A stretch of 64,000 nt of DNA from Endozoicomonas sp031844845 (GCF_031844845.1 NZ_JAVRMB020000305.1:1-64000); one strand, 5' to 3'. Positions 24,458 through 34,229 are shown, numbered from the stretch's first letter. Translations and numbers: made by a program. Notes: generated by a model not told the origin, from the sequence alone.

Positions 24458-24687
24458 ACTCTGGAAACCTCAATGACAGCAGCTTCATCACGTCGGATGG
24501 AAAGCTGAAAGCCCCTCACTTCCAATTGGATCGGATCCCCCAGGGGAGCAACACGACAAACCTTGAACCGGGTTCCGGGAGTCAGCCCCATGGCCAGCAA
24601 TTTCCGGCGATAGGCACTGCCAGCATCGAGAAAAGCCTTTACCTGACCAGATTCACCGGTTTTCAGCTCACCCAAAGTCACCTTCAT
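24454..24687 (-). CDS. feoA: FeoA, SH3-like accessory protein of ferrous iron uptake
   Basis: A 77-residue FeoA protein: MKVTLGELKTGESGQVKAF, LLAMGLTPGTRFKVCRVAPL, GDPIQLEVRGFQLSIRRDEA. It is the first gene of feoABC and is needed for FeoB activity, probably by contact at the cytoplasmic face. A promoter with a Fur-like site lies about 190 bp upstream; the leader between them is long and A/T-rich and shows no gene. Confidence 0.96.
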   Translation of the reverse strand: MKVTLGELKTGESGQVKAFLDAGSAYRRKLLAMGLTPGTRFKVCRVAPLGDPIQLEVRGFQLSIRRDEAAVIEVSRV

Positions 24688-24871
24688 CTACTTCTCTCCA
24701 CCGGTATTTGGGGTCAGGTTCTATGAGATAGTCCTGATTTTCAGGCTGCTTTGTCTCAGACAATGACCAAAACAAATTGGATCCGAATCATCCACCAGAA
24801 ATAAAAAAACCTATAATTTCATGGCTTTCATCCTGGTTTTTTTGGTGGTTAGTACTTTATTGACTGATATG

Positions 24872-24900
24872 AATATATACGCAAATGAGAATGGTTACAA
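24872..24900 (-). promoter_or_regulatory. feo promoter with overlapping Fur-like box
   Basis: On the minus strand TTGTAA (24900-24895) and TATATT (24877-24872) are separated by exactly 17 bp. The plus-strand sequence GCAAATGAGAATGGTTA (24881-24897), within the spacer and -35, resembles the Fur consensus AATGATAATCATT. Iron-dependent repression of feoABC is expected from the family. Confidence 0.6.
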
Positions 24901-25026
24901 TTTAGAATGACAGGAACTGACCATGGTATTGACCCGCGTCAATTGGCGTCAGCAATACACATATAACAGCCGGAAGCTGATTGTTCTTTGCTTTCAGCTT
25001 CCAGCATCTTTTACTTCCAGCTTTTT

Positions 25027-26460
25027 TTAAGGAACCGATGGATACACTGCACCAGACATAAACTGCAGAATCCGGTTTACCTGGCAGCTGTAACCAAACT
25101 CATTGTCATACCAGACATACAGAACACAGCGTTTGCCATCCACAATCGTCGCCTTGCCATCAACAACGCCCGCCCGGTAACTCCCAACAAAATCACTGGA
25201 AACCGCCTCGACAGACGTCACATAATCAACCTGTTTCTGAAGACTCGAATAGAGGGATGTCTCCCGCAGGAAATCATTCAGATCTTCAACCGTGGTTGAC
25301 TGTTCGAGGGATAAGTTAAGAATGGCAAGAGAAACATTCGGTGTCGGCACCCGTATGGCATTGCCCGTCAGCTTACCCTCAAGTTCAGGCAATGCTTTCG
25401 CCACCGCTTTGGCAGCACCGGTTTCAGTAATCACCATATTCAGGGCTGCACTGCGCCCACGACGATTGCCCTCATGATAGTTATCAATAAGGTTCTGGTC
25501 ATTGGTGTAAGAATGAACCGTCTCAACATGACCATGCTCAACACCAAACTGGTCATTGACCGCTTTCAGAACGGGTGTGATCGCATTGGTCGTACAGGAT
25601 GCTGCGGAGAGAATCTGGTCTTCAGGCAGAATATCCTTATGGTTAACGCCATAAACAATATTCTTGATATCACCTTTTCCTGGTGCCGTTAACAGAACCC
25701 GTGCAACACCCTTTGATTTAAGGTGAAGACCCAGACCCTCTTTATCACGCCACTTACCGGTATTATCCACCACCACTGCGTTTTGAATACCGTACTGAGT
25801 GTAATCAATGGAATCCGGGGAGTTGGCGTAAATCACCCGGATCCCAACACCATTGGCATAAATAAGCTTATTCTCTTCATCAACAGAGATCGTGCCCTTG
25901 AATGTGCCATGAACAGAGTCACGACGGAGCAGACTGGCACGCTTCTGAAGATCATTATCAGCACCACCGGGCCTTACCACCACCGCTCTCAGGTTCAAAC
26001 CGGAGCCGCTACCCACGCGCTCAACCAGAATCCGGGCCATTAAACGACCAATTCGCCCAAAGCCATAAAGCACCACATCCTGACCTGCCCCCAGGCTCTG
26101 CTTGTGACCATTGGCCACCGATGCCACTTTCTGAGTCACATACTCTTCCAGTGTCATGCCTTCCCTTTCACTTCTGTAACCAACAGCAAGCTTGCCAATA
26201 TCAATACGGGATGAGCCAAGATCCAGACCGGTCAATACATTCAGAACCGGATAGGTCTCCCGGACAGAAAGGCCATTATTTTCAATCTGTCGGACAAATT
26301 TATGCGCTTTAAGAATATTGATGACGGAGCGGTTGATGACGGGGCGTCCATAAACAGACGTTACAACATTGTGATTACGATACAACTGGCCAATCAGGGG
26401 GATCATTGACTCAGCCAGTGCTTCACGCTCTTTCCAGTCCTGAAAATGGTCTGCTACCAC
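25027..26460 (-). CDS. gap: Glyceraldehyde-3-phosphate dehydrogenase, long form
   Basis: A 477-residue enzyme of the long GAPDH class found in Pseudomonas (the gene next to mfd there). About 125 N-terminal residues precede the catalytic core, which begins with DVVLYGFGRIGRLMARIL (the NAD-binding Rossmann motif). The catalytic cysteine is Cys289 in SAASCTTNAITP. HSYTNDQNLIDNYH and WYDNEFGYSCQV are the conserved substrate and C-terminal motifs. It may serve glycolysis or gluconeogenesis. It is divergent from mfd across a 313-bp spacer (26461-26773) in which I see no other gene. Confidence 0.93.
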   Translation of the reverse strand: MVADHFQDWKEREALAESMIPLIGQLYRNHNVVTSVYGRPVINRSVINILKAHKFVRQIENNGLSVRETYPVLNVLTGLDLGSSRIDIGKLAVGYRSEREGMTLEEYVTQKVASVANGHKQSLGAGQDVVLYGFGRIGRLMARILVERVGSGSGLNLRAVVVRPGGADNDLQKRASLLRRDSVHGTFKGTISVDEENKLIYANGVGIRVIYANSPDSIDYTQYGIQNAVVVDNTGKWRDKEGLGLHLKSKGVARVLLTAPGKGDIKNIVYGVNHKDILPEDQILSAASCTTNAITPVLKAVNDQFGVEHGHVETVHSYTNDQNLIDNYHEGNRRGRSAALNMVITETGAAKAVAKALPELEGKLTGNAIRVPTPNVSLAILNLSLEQSTTVEDLNDFLRETSLYSSLQKQVDYVTSVEAVSSDFVGSYRAGVVDGKATIVDGKRCVLYVWYDNEFGYSCQVNRILQFMSGAVYPSVP

Positions 26461-26773
26461 GATAAATTCCCGTTTATTATTTCTATTTTTAATCGTGCCC
26501 CTTTATTGGGACTTATGTTTCGTGGCTATTATCCTTACTGAACCTATTCAACGCAACAGAGATTACCAAACTTGAACACGCCTTGTTTATCAAGCTTATT
26601 CTCCCCCGTTACAACGCATTTATCCACGGGAATGCTGGGAGAAAGGGACGACAAACGCTACAATTCTCTCCCTGTAGCCATCGCAGTAAATAAGCGGCGT
26701 AAATAGCGGCATCACAATATAGCAAGGTTATCTCATCGTTTTTGGGGTACTCCAGAGGACTTTCAGAATATTC

Positions 26774-29700
26774 ATGTTTCAACACACTATCCCTCTGCCT
26801 GGTCGCCCCGGTGATAAACTGGAGTGGGGAAACCTCTCCAAAGCAGGCCCTGCCTTTGTCATTGCCAGTGCTGCTGTGACGGACAACCATCCTCTGATGG
26901 TCATCACTCCGGACAGTGCTTCAGCCAATCGCCTTGAAGAAGAGCTGGCCTTTTTTCTTGCCGGTAATGAATCGATAAAAGTTCAGCAAATGCCGGACTG
27001 GGAAATCCTGCCCTATGATACCTTTTCACCCCATCAGGATATTATTTCCCGGCGATTGTCGACGCTTTACCAGCTACCAGAGTCTGCCAGTTCTGATACA
27101 AAAACTATTCTGATTGTCCCGGTCAGCACGCTACTGCACCGACTTTGCCCAAAAAGTTTTTTGCTGGGTAATTGTCTGTCCTTACGACCCGGGGAACGTT
27201 TTATCATTGATGAGCGTCGCTCCCAGTTCGAACAGGCGGGCTACCGTTGTGTCGATTCGGTAATGGAACATGGCGAGTTTGCCGTGCGTGGCTCTATTGT
27301 CGATGTTTTTCCAATGGGCACGGATATTCCCTACCGGATTGACCTGTTCGATGATGAAATCGAATCATTAAGAACCTTTGACCCGGAAACCCAGCGTTCC
27401 ACAGACGTGGTGCCTGAAATCCACCTTCTGCCCGGTCATGAATTCCCCATGGATAAACAGGGGCGGGAACAATTTCGAAGCCACTTCAGGGATGCCTTCG
27501 ACGTTAACCACCGGGACTGCCCGGTCTATCAGGATATCGGTGAAGGCATCATCAGCCCGGGTATCGAGTATTACCTGCCCCTGTTTTTTAAAGAGACCGA
27601 AACCGCAACGCTGTTTGACTATCTCCCCGAACAAACGCGCATCCTGGTCTACGAGGCAATGAATCCGGCACTGGATCATTATTACTCTGACGTTCAGGCG
27701 CGCTATGAAAACCGCCGGGTTGACCCAACCCGCCCATTGCTGCCGCCAGCCAGGGTAGTAATGCCACCGGATGAATTCTTCAGCAGGCTGAATGATTTCC
27801 CCAGGGTAAAGCTTTCCGAGACCCCCGTTGTCACAAAACCCGGACGATTTAACCTGGACAGGGAAGATCTGCCGGAACTCACCATTAATGCCCGACTTGA
27901 ACAACCACTGAGCCACCTCCGGTCTTTTATTGATGATGTCAGTAATGTATTGCTGGTGGCAGAGAGTCCGGGTCGACGGGAAGTCCTTCTGGAACTATTG
28001 GCTCAAAATGACATTTTCCCGGAACTGTGTGAAAACTGGTCAACTTTTTCAACCGAAATGGTGGCTGAAAAACCAACACTGGCCATCAGCATAGGGTTAT
28101 TGGAAAACGGTCTTTATCTTCCCGCTGACAATCTGGTTGTCATTCCGGAAGCACTACTGCTTGGACAACGGGTACAGCAAGTCCGTCGTCGCAAGGGCAG
28201 TGAAGAACACAGTGCTGATCAGGTTATCCGCAATCTGACGGAACTCAGAATGGGTGCCCCGGTGGTTCATATTGACCACGGTGTTGGCCGTTACCGGGGG
28301 CTGGAAACACTGGCCATCAATGAACAGACCACAGAGTTCCTGTCACTGGAATACGCTAACGACGCCAAACTCTATGTGCCGGTTGCTTCTCTCCATTTGA
28401 TTTCCCGATATACCGGCGCTGATGATGAGATGGCCCCACTTCATCGTCTTGGCAGTGAGCAATGGGGCAAAGTCCGCCGTAAAGCCGCGGAAAAAGCCCG
28501 GGATGTGGCCGTGGAGCTGCTGGATATCTATGCCCGTCGTGAAGCCAGAAAAGGCTTTCCTTTTGAGAAACCGGAACAGAACTATCTGGCTTTTGCCGCT
28601 GCATTTCCCTTTGAGGAAACACCAGACCAGCAACAGACTATTGCTGCTGTAATCCGCGATATGTGCGCCCCGAAACCCATGGACCGGCTGGTCTGTGGCG
28701 ACGTGGGCTTTGGCAAAACCGAAGTGGCCATGCGCGCCGCCTTTCTGGCTGCCCAGAGTGGTAAGCAGGTTGCCATTCTTGTTCCCACTACCCTGTTGGC
28801 ACAGCAGCACTATGAAAGCTTTCGGGATCGGTTTGCCGACTGGCCCATAGAGATTGATGTGATTTCCCGCTTTAAAACCCAAAAGTCTATTGATCAGGCA
28901 AAAGAGCGTCTATCTGATGGGCGTCTGGATATTGTTATTGGCACCCACAAAATCCTGCAGGCAAACCTTCATTTCAAAGATCTCGGTCTGTTAATCATTG
29001 ATGAAGAGCACCGCTTTGGTGTTCGCCATAAAGAAAAGCTGAAATCCCTGAGATCTGAGGTAGATATACTGACACTGACTGCTACCCCGATCCCCAGAAC
29101 GCTGAACATGGCCATGTCCGGTATTCGTGACCTGTCCATTATTGCAACCCCTCCGGCACGACGACTTTCGGTGAAGACTTTTGTCCGCCAATACGATCAA
29201 CCCCTGGTGAAAGAAGCCATTCTCAGGGAGTTGCTTCGTGGTGGACAGGTTTACTATCTGCATAATCAGGTGGAAACCATTGAGAAAGTCGCCAGCGAAC
29301 TGCAGGAACTGATTCCCGAAGCGAGGGTAATCGCCGGGCACGGTCAAATGCGAGAGCGGCAGCTGGAACAGGTGATGTCTGACTTTTATCACAAACGATA
29401 CAATGTCCTGGTCTGCACCACGATTATTGAAACGGGCATCGATATCCCCAACGCCAACACCATTGTTATTAACCGGGCCGACAAATTTGGCCTGGCACAG
29501 CTGCATCAACTACGGGGCAGAGTTGGCCGCTCTCACCATCAGGCCTATGCCTATCTATTAACACCGACCCCAAAAGCCATGACCACCGATGCGATAAAAA
29601 GGCTTGAGGCTATTGCCGACGCTCAGACACTGGGGGCTGGCTTTATGCTTGCTTCCAACGATCTGGAAATCCGGGGTGCTGGTGAACTGCTGGGAGAAGG

Positions 29701-30250
29701 CCAAAGTGGTCAAATCCAGAGTGTCGGCTTTACTCTTTACACCGAGATGCTTGAACGGGCAGTTGAAGCCATTCGAAACGGCGAAACCCCTAATCCGGAT
29801 CAGCCATTGAATCATGGTACGGAAGTAAATCTCCGCCTCCCTGCCCTGTTACCGGAAGACTATATTCATGATGTTCACAACCGTCTTATCCTGTATAAGC
29901 GAATTGCAGCTGCGGCCAATGACGATGATCTGAGAACACTTCAGGTAGAACTGATTGATCGGTTCGGCCTTCTGCCAGACCCGGCAAAAAACCTGTTCCG
30001 GCAAATGAAACTGAAATTGCAGGCTCAAAAACTGGGCATTAAGAAGCTTGATGCTGGCAGTAAGGAGACCCGTATAGAATTTGAGGAGCAGCCCAGCGTT
30101 GATCCGATGGTGATCATCAAGCTGATCCAGGCAAGGCCAAAGCAGTTCAGGCTGGAAGGAAGCAGTATCTTAAAGTACATTGACACAATGGAAACTCCGG
30201 AGCAGCGGTTTACAGCTACAGAAGCCCTGCTTGGCGAGCTGGGTAGTTAA
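26774..30250 (+). CDS. mfd: Mfd, transcription-repair coupling factor
   Basis: A 1158-residue ATP-dependent translocase that removes stalled RNA polymerase and recruits UvrA. The N-terminus is the UvrB-like module (MPDWEILPYDTFSPHQDIIS). The RNA polymerase interaction domain lies around residues 480-560 (VHIDHGVGRYRGLETL). The helicase core has Walker A GDVGFGKTE near residue 640, the DEEH box near 742 (LLIIDEEHRFGVRHKEKL), LTATPIPRTL, and RLRGRVGRS-like motif LHQLRGRVGRSHHQAYAYL. The C-terminal TRCF domain follows. Length is normal. csiV follows in the same direction, as in Vibrio and Pseudomonas. Confidence 0.98.
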   Translation: MFQHTIPLPGRPGDKLEWGNLSKAGPAFVIASAAVTDNHPLMVITPDSASANRLEEELAFFLAGNESIKVQQMPDWEILPYDTFSPHQDIISRRLSTLYQLPESASSDTKTILIVPVSTLLHRLCPKSFLLGNCLSLRPGERFIIDERRSQFEQAGYRCVDSVMEHGEFAVRGSIVDVFPMGTDIPYRIDLFDDEIESLRTFDPETQRSTDVVPEIHLLPGHEFPMDKQGREQFRSHFRDAFDVNHRDCPVYQDIGEGIISPGIEYYLPLFFKETETATLFDYLPEQTRILVYEAMNPALDHYYSDVQARYENRRVDPTRPLLPPARVVMPPDEFFSRLNDFPRVKLSETPVVTKPGRFNLDREDLPELTINARLEQPLSHLRSFIDDVSNVLLVAESPGRREVLLELLAQNDIFPELCENWSTFSTEMVAEKPTLAISIGLLENGLYLPADNLVVIPEALLLGQRVQQVRRRKGSEEHSADQVIRNLTELRMGAPVVHIDHGVGRYRGLETLAINEQTTEFLSLEYANDAKLYVPVASLHLISRYTGADDEMAPLHRLGSEQWGKVRRKAAEKARDVAVELLDIYARREARKGFPFEKPEQNYLAFAAAFPFEETPDQQQTIAAVIRDMCAPKPMDRLVCGDVGFGKTEVAMRAAFLAAQSGKQVAILVPTTLLAQQHYESFRDRFADWPIEIDVISRFKTQKSIDQAKERLSDGRLDIVIGTHKILQANLHFKDLGLLIIDEEHRFGVRHKEKLKSLRSEVDILTLTATPIPRTLNMAMSGIRDLSIIATPPARRLSVKTFVRQYDQPLVKEAILRELLRGGQVYYLHNQVETIEKVASELQELIPEARVIAGHGQMRERQLEQVMSDFYHKRYNVLVCTTIIETGIDIPNANTIVINRADKFGLAQLHQLRGRVGRSHHQAYAYLLTPTPKAMTTDAIKRLEAIADAQTLGAGFMLASNDLEIRGAGELLGEGQSGQIQSVGFTLYTEMLERAVEAIRNGETPNPDQPLNHGTEVNLRLPALLPEDYIHDVHNRLILYKRIAAAANDDDLRTLQVELIDRFGLLPDPAKNLFRQMKLKLQAQKLGIKKLDAGSKETRIEFEEQPSVDPMVIIKLIQARPKQFRLEGSSILKYIDTMETPEQRFTATEALLGELGS

Positions 30251-30324
30251 CCTCTGGGCCAGTGAGGCATGAGTTCGCATACGACCAGATCTGCTTTCGG
30301 ATTTATATACCCCAGGATTTTTTT

Positions 30325-31161
30325 ATGAGAAAAACTCAGCTTATCGCACTGTCGGTAGCTTTATTTTTTAACTTCACGTTATCTGCGTCAGCAAAAGAAA
30401 ACGCTCAACAGTCAGATGAGCAATGGTATCAGGCTGATCTTGTAGTATTCCGCTACATAAGCAATGACAGCGGTGAGGCATGGCCGGCAGTTGCTGGCTA
30501 TAAGGCACCAGACAATGCCATCAGACTGCAGGATCCCACTAGTGGATACGAAAATAACACGCCGCTTTTTAACATTGCCGGGGAAACTCACCAACCAGCC
30601 AGTTATCATGACATTTTACGGGATGCGTACGTCTCTTTACCTGCCAGTGAAATGATGTTGAACAAGCAGGTAGCCACTTTAGACAAAAAACAGAGCTATC
30701 AGGTTATTGCCCAGAAAGCCTGGCGGATGCCTGTTGGTGCAGAGGCATCCGGGCATCCTGTTCAGATCCGTGCTGCCGTCGGTGGTCAGGATAACTTTCT
30801 ACTTGATGGTACTGTCAGCATCAGTGAAGAACGCTTTCTCCAGGTAGATATTGACCTGTGGCTCAATAAATTAAGTCCGGAGTCGCTGTACTCTTCCATA
30901 TCCGGCCAGTCAAACAGCAATGAGTTCAGCTCATCTGATGTTCTTGCTTCCGATCGAGGCCCTGAAAATCTGATCAGGTTGCATGCAGACTCTCCCCCTC
31001 TGCGAATAACAAAAAATTTCCAGATAAAACAAAGAAGAAGGATCAGAAATACTAAGGAAATTCAATACATTGACAGCCCGGTCATTGGTGTACTATTTAA
31101 ACTGACACCGTATGAGCGACCAAATACTCTGGTTGAAACAGGTGTTACCATTTTGGATTAG
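30325..31161 (+). CDS. csiV: CsiV-family periplasmic protein
   Basis: The start at 30325 is chosen because it gives a signal peptide (MRKTQLIALSVALFFNFTLS, cleavage near ASA) with AGGA upstream; an earlier in-frame start would bury the signal peptide. The mature protein begins EQWYQADLVVFRY, the hallmark of CsiV, a peptidoglycan-binding protein that in V. cholerae supports the muramidase inhibitor response and growth. The order mfd-csiV is conserved in Vibrio and Pseudomonas. Its end faces the anti-sigma gene across a strong stem-loop. Confidence 0.8.
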   Translation: MRKTQLIALSVALFFNFTLSASAKENAQQSDEQWYQADLVVFRYISNDSGEAWPAVAGYKAPDNAIRLQDPTSGYENNTPLFNIAGETHQPASYHDILRDAYVSLPASEMMLNKQVATLDKKQSYQVIAQKAWRMPVGAEASGHPVQIRAAVGGQDNFLLDGTVSISEERFLQVDIDLWLNKLSPESLYSSISGQSNSNEFSSSDVLASDRGPENLIRLHADSPPLRITKNFQIKQRRRIRNTKEIQYIDSPVIGVLFKLTPYERPNTLVETGVTILD

Positions 31162-31181
31162 TCGATAAGAGAAATTAGCTG

Positions 31182-31210
31182 GCAAGCAGATCAACTTCTG
31201 ATCTGCTTGC
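31182..31210. terminator. Convergent stem-loop between csiV and the anti-sigma kinase gene
   Basis: GCAAGCAGATCA / TGATCTGCTTGC, a perfect 12-bp stem with a 5-nt loop, covers the last codons and the stop of the minus-strand gene at 31191 and lies 20 bp past csiV. It is placed to end both transcripts. Confidence 0.65.
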
Positions 31211-31640
31211 TCATGATAAAGCTGTTTTTATCACCATCAATTTGATATTCAACCTTATCCATCAAACTCTGGACAATAGTCAATCCCCTGCCACTGCACA
31301 GCCAGGCTGCCGGATCATCCGGATCAACCGGATCAACCGGAGAGTCCCCGGCGCCCAGCTTACCTTCATCCATTGGCTTGCCCCAATCACTGATCGTAAG
31401 ATGTAAAGTCGATTTCTGAAGACCTACACCCACTTCAACCTTGTGTCCCTTCTCATAGCCATAAGCATGCTCAATGGCATTATTGACAATTTCGACCACG
31501 CACAATTCGACCCGGTTTACCTCAACCGGTGACAGCGTTGTCATTGCGCAAAGCCCCCGAACCGCCATCGCAATCAATGTCGTATTTGCCAGTTCACTGT
31601 CGATTTCCAGTCTGACTGTCTGGCCCTGTTCAGCAGTCAT
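31191..31640 (-). CDS. Anti-sigma factor / serine kinase, RsbW-like (HATPase_c_2)
   Basis: A 149-residue GHKL-fold protein. The N box is ELCVVEIVNNAIEHAYGYE (the conserved E-x3-N pair), followed by the G1 motif ISDWGKPMDEG and the G2 motif CSGRGLTIVQSLMDKVEY. In partner-switching systems such a kinase holds a target (a sigma factor or an output protein) and phosphorylates the STAS antagonist when ATP is high. It starts 2 bp after the STAS gene. The target is not encoded next to it. It contains a short PVDPVDPDDP insertion. Confidence 0.9.
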   Translation of the reverse strand: MTAEQGQTVRLEIDSELANTTLIAMAVRGLCAMTTLSPVEVNRVELCVVEIVNNAIEHAYGYEKGHKVEVGVGLQKSTLHLTISDWGKPMDEGKLGAGDSPVDPVDPDDPAAWLCSGRGLTIVQSLMDKVEYQIDGDKNSFIMSKQIRS

Positions 31641-31642
31641 GA

Positions 31643-31975
31643 TTACTTCTCCTCAATAGCCTCTGCCACGGATGGGATAATAGTAAACAGCTTATCCATA
31701 GAGGTTAGATTGAAAAGATCCAGAACGGCGGGTTGAGCCCCAGCCAACTTCAACTTCCCTTCGCCCCCCATCTTTTTCAGGGCTGCAACCAGCGCCCCCA
31801 GACCACTACTGTCCATAAACCGAACCAGAGAAAGATCAACAACAAGGTTATTTGAACCATTATCAATCTGGTCAAATAAGTAGACTCTGAAAAGCTCAGA
31901 AATCGATGCATCCAGCCGGGTTTCATCTATAGATACGATGGTGTAACCCGCTTCACTTTTTGATTCAAATGGCAT
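31643..31975 (-). CDS. STAS-domain anti-sigma factor antagonist, RsbV-like
   Basis: A 110-residue single STAS domain. The phosphorylatable serine is Ser57 (or Ser56) in VRFMDSSGLGALVAAL. In its unphosphorylated form it would bind the RsbW-like kinase and free that kinase's target. It is the middle gene of the phosphatase-antagonist-kinase trio, 53 bp after the phosphatase gene and 2 bp before the kinase gene. Confidence 0.93.
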   Translation of the reverse strand: MPFESKSEAGYTIVSIDETRLDASISELFRVYLFDQIDNGSNNLVVDLSLVRFMDSSGLGALVAALKKMGGEGKLKLAGAQPAVLDLFNLTSMDKLFTIIPSVAEAIEEK

Positions 31976-32028
31976 GTCGCCCTCCTTGCGTTATAATCCT
32001 GTTGTTAAATAACTCGGTATCCATCACT

Positions 32029-33198
32029 TTAAGGCTGCCATTCCAGAACCAGATAAGTTATATCATCCTCAAAAACATCGGCTCCCGTCCAGCTGACTAT
32101 CTCCTGCTCAACCCGGCTGATCATAGCTTCAATCGAACTATCAAAAGTACTCCCGAGCAAAGACTCCAGACGCTGCTCTCCAAACATTTCGCCAGCCTGG
32201 TTTTCACATTCCGTTACTCCATCGGAATACAGGAAGAGCCTGTCACCGGGTTGAAGCTGTATGGTGGTATTTTCATAGGACATCCCCGGCATCATCCCAA
32301 TGGGAACACCACCGCTGGAAATCGTCTCAACACACCTGGCGTTGCTTTTGAGCCAAAGTGGAGGCGGGTGACCTGCCTGTGAAATGATCACAGAGCCTGT
32401 GCTGCTATTTATGACGCCATAGGCCATGGTGAAATAGAGCATTGCCTCAGGCTTGGCCTGAAATTGCTCATTCAGACTCACCAATACTTCATCAGGCTTT
32501 CGAATACGATAAAAGGGTGGTTCGTTAAATGACTCCTTTATAACAGAACCACTACCGTCCTCTCTGAGAATATTATTCAGTGAAAAAGAAAACAGTGCGG
32601 AAGGAATACCATGGCCGGCTACATCCAGCTGATAAAAGCTGAGGGTTTCACCATCCAAAGCCTGGTAACCAAACATATCGCCACCGAGATAACGACTGGG
32701 TTTAAAATACCAGTTAAAGTCTACCTGCTGAATTTTGGCAGGTTCTGAAAGGATACGAGCCTGGGTCTCTGCGGCACATTCCAGATCTTTCTCAATAGTT
32801 TCAATTTTATTTTCAAGCGCAGTTTTCAGTTCAATGATTCGAATACCGGCATTCAGGCGCGCATTGAGTTCAGCAAAATCAACCGGCTTATTGATAAAGT
32901 CATCAGCACCACGGTTAATTCCTTCAACCACGGCTTCACGGTCTGATTTCCCGGTTAACAATATGAAGTAGACATAATAACCAATATGACTTTTACGGAT
33001 AGCTTCACATAATTCAATGCCATTCATATTTGGCATCATCCAGTCACTGATGACAATCCGGATAGTTGGATGGCTTTCCAATACTCTTATTGCTTCATAT
33101 CCATCGGATGCTTCGAAGACCCGATGCCCCTGTTTTTTTAAAACAACAGTCAGGATCATTCTCTGATCACGTGCATCTTCAACGATCAATATATCCAT
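32029..33198 (-). CDS. Response regulator with PP2C/SpoIIE-type serine phosphatase output (RsbU-like)
   Basis: A 389-residue protein. Residues 1-120 are a receiver domain with acidic Asp8 and Asp11, phosphoacceptor Asp52 (VISDWMMPN), Thr82 and Lys104 (INKPVD). A helical linker (about 120-150, ELKTALENKIETIEKDLE) leads to a PP2C domain with GGDMFGY, DVAGHGIPSALFSF, AGHPPPLWL, LYSDGVTECEN and EDDITYLVLE, all metal-binding positions kept. Phosphorylation by an unlinked histidine kinase would control dephosphorylation of the STAS protein encoded next. This arrangement resembles the HsbR/CrsR systems of Pseudomonas and Shewanella, with the kinase here a separate chain. Confidence 0.93.
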   Translation of the reverse strand: MDILIVEDARDQRMILTVVLKKQGHRVFEASDGYEAIRVLESHPTIRIVISDWMMPNMNGIELCEAIRKSHIGYYVYFILLTGKSDREAVVEGINRGADDFINKPVDFAELNARLNAGIRIIELKTALENKIETIEKDLECAAETQARILSEPAKIQQVDFNWYFKPSRYLGGDMFGYQALDGETLSFYQLDVAGHGIPSALFSFSLNNILREDGSGSVIKESFNEPPFYRIRKPDEVLVSLNEQFQAKPEAMLYFTMAYGVINSSTGSVIISQAGHPPPLWLKSNARCVETISSGGVPIGMMPGMSYENTTIQLQPGDRLFLYSDGVTECENQAGEMFGEQRLESLLGSTFDSSIEAMISRVEQEIVSWTGADVFEDDITYLVLEWQP

Positions 33199-33237
33199 CA
33201 GTATTCTTATCAGTTTGTTTTGTATTGACGATAGCTA

Positions 33238-34229
33238 TTATAGTATCGGCCCATCTGTAAAAATCCTTCGAGCCGGATAGGCAAATAAAGCGCCCTCTTC
33301 TGTTACAGCCTGCGCAATTAATAACAAAACTGACTCCTGAACCTTTAAAAATCCGACACGATCAGTCCTTGTGATATGAGCCCGAACCTGACAAAGCAGA
33401 GCGGAATCATCATAACGAATGAACACTGCATAATGAGGTTCTTTTGCATCGACTTCAGGAATCTGCTGAAGCCGTTTATCTATACGACTGAGGATACTGG
33501 ATATTTTGCCAAAATCCTCATAGCGCTGAGAAAAATTTTCAACCATTCGACGGTTACGCATACGGGTGGCATTTTCAACAACAATACCCGTAAAGATGGA
33601 ATTAGGAACGTATATGGGGGCGACGGTCAAAAGTACGAATTTTCGTCATTCGCCATCCTACTTTTTCAACATGACCTTCAATAGCGCGATCCGGAGAACG
33701 AATCCAATCCCCTTCAGCAAAAGGACTGTCCAGCATCAACATAAGCCCACCAAAGAAATTGGCCAGCCAGTCTTTGGCGGAAAGACCGAGAACAACGCCG
33801 CCAATACCACCAAAAGCCAACAGTGTTGAAAGGCTGTAACCAAAAACACGGGCAAGGCTTAATAATGTGGTAACGACAATCAATAACTGAATTGAGCGGG
33901 CAATAACAGAAGATGAGAGTCGTCCTGCCCATCGTCCATCCGCGGTCTTCAGCAACCCTTCCATATTCAAACTGACTTCCCATATAAACCAGACGGGATA
34001 GAACACCAGGAGAATACTCTGAGTCAGCATTAATGTTTCATGCCACTGGGTACTCTCAGGCCCGGGCCAGTAATGGCCTTCGAAGAATACTCGCGACCAG
34101 AGGTCTGAAGGCTCTCTCCTGCTCAGATTGCCACCTGTTGAACAGCCACTTGAGTCAATAAAAAATGACTACAGCAATAAAGAACGCAATAAAGAGATGG
34201 TAATAAAAAGAAATAAATTCGGTATTCAT
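33238..34229 (-). pseudogene. MscS-family channel pseudogene
   Basis: The remains of a second mscS gene lie beside the intact copy. From ATG at 34229 the frame reads MNTEFISFYYHLFIAFFIAV and meets TGA at 34155-34157, yet continues with family-like sequence (LKWLFNRWQSEQERAFRPLV). A shift near 34070 moves to the frame encoding WHETLMLTQSILLVFYPVWF and the pore region LLAFGGIGGVVLGLSAKDWL. A second shift lies in a G5 run at 33616-33620, where one base too many turns RRPIYVPNS into RRPHIRS; the C-terminal third resumes as PIYVPNSIFTGIVVENATRM. Three lesions make a real pseudogene more likely than a sequencing error, though the homopolymer one alone could be either. Confidence 0.85.

Noticed and set aside
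33602..34030. Programmed frameshifting or a selenocysteine codon in the mscS-like gene
   Set aside because: There are three separate lesions, no slippery heptamer or SECIS-like hairpin was found, and an intact paralogue lies next to it. A pseudogene is simpler.
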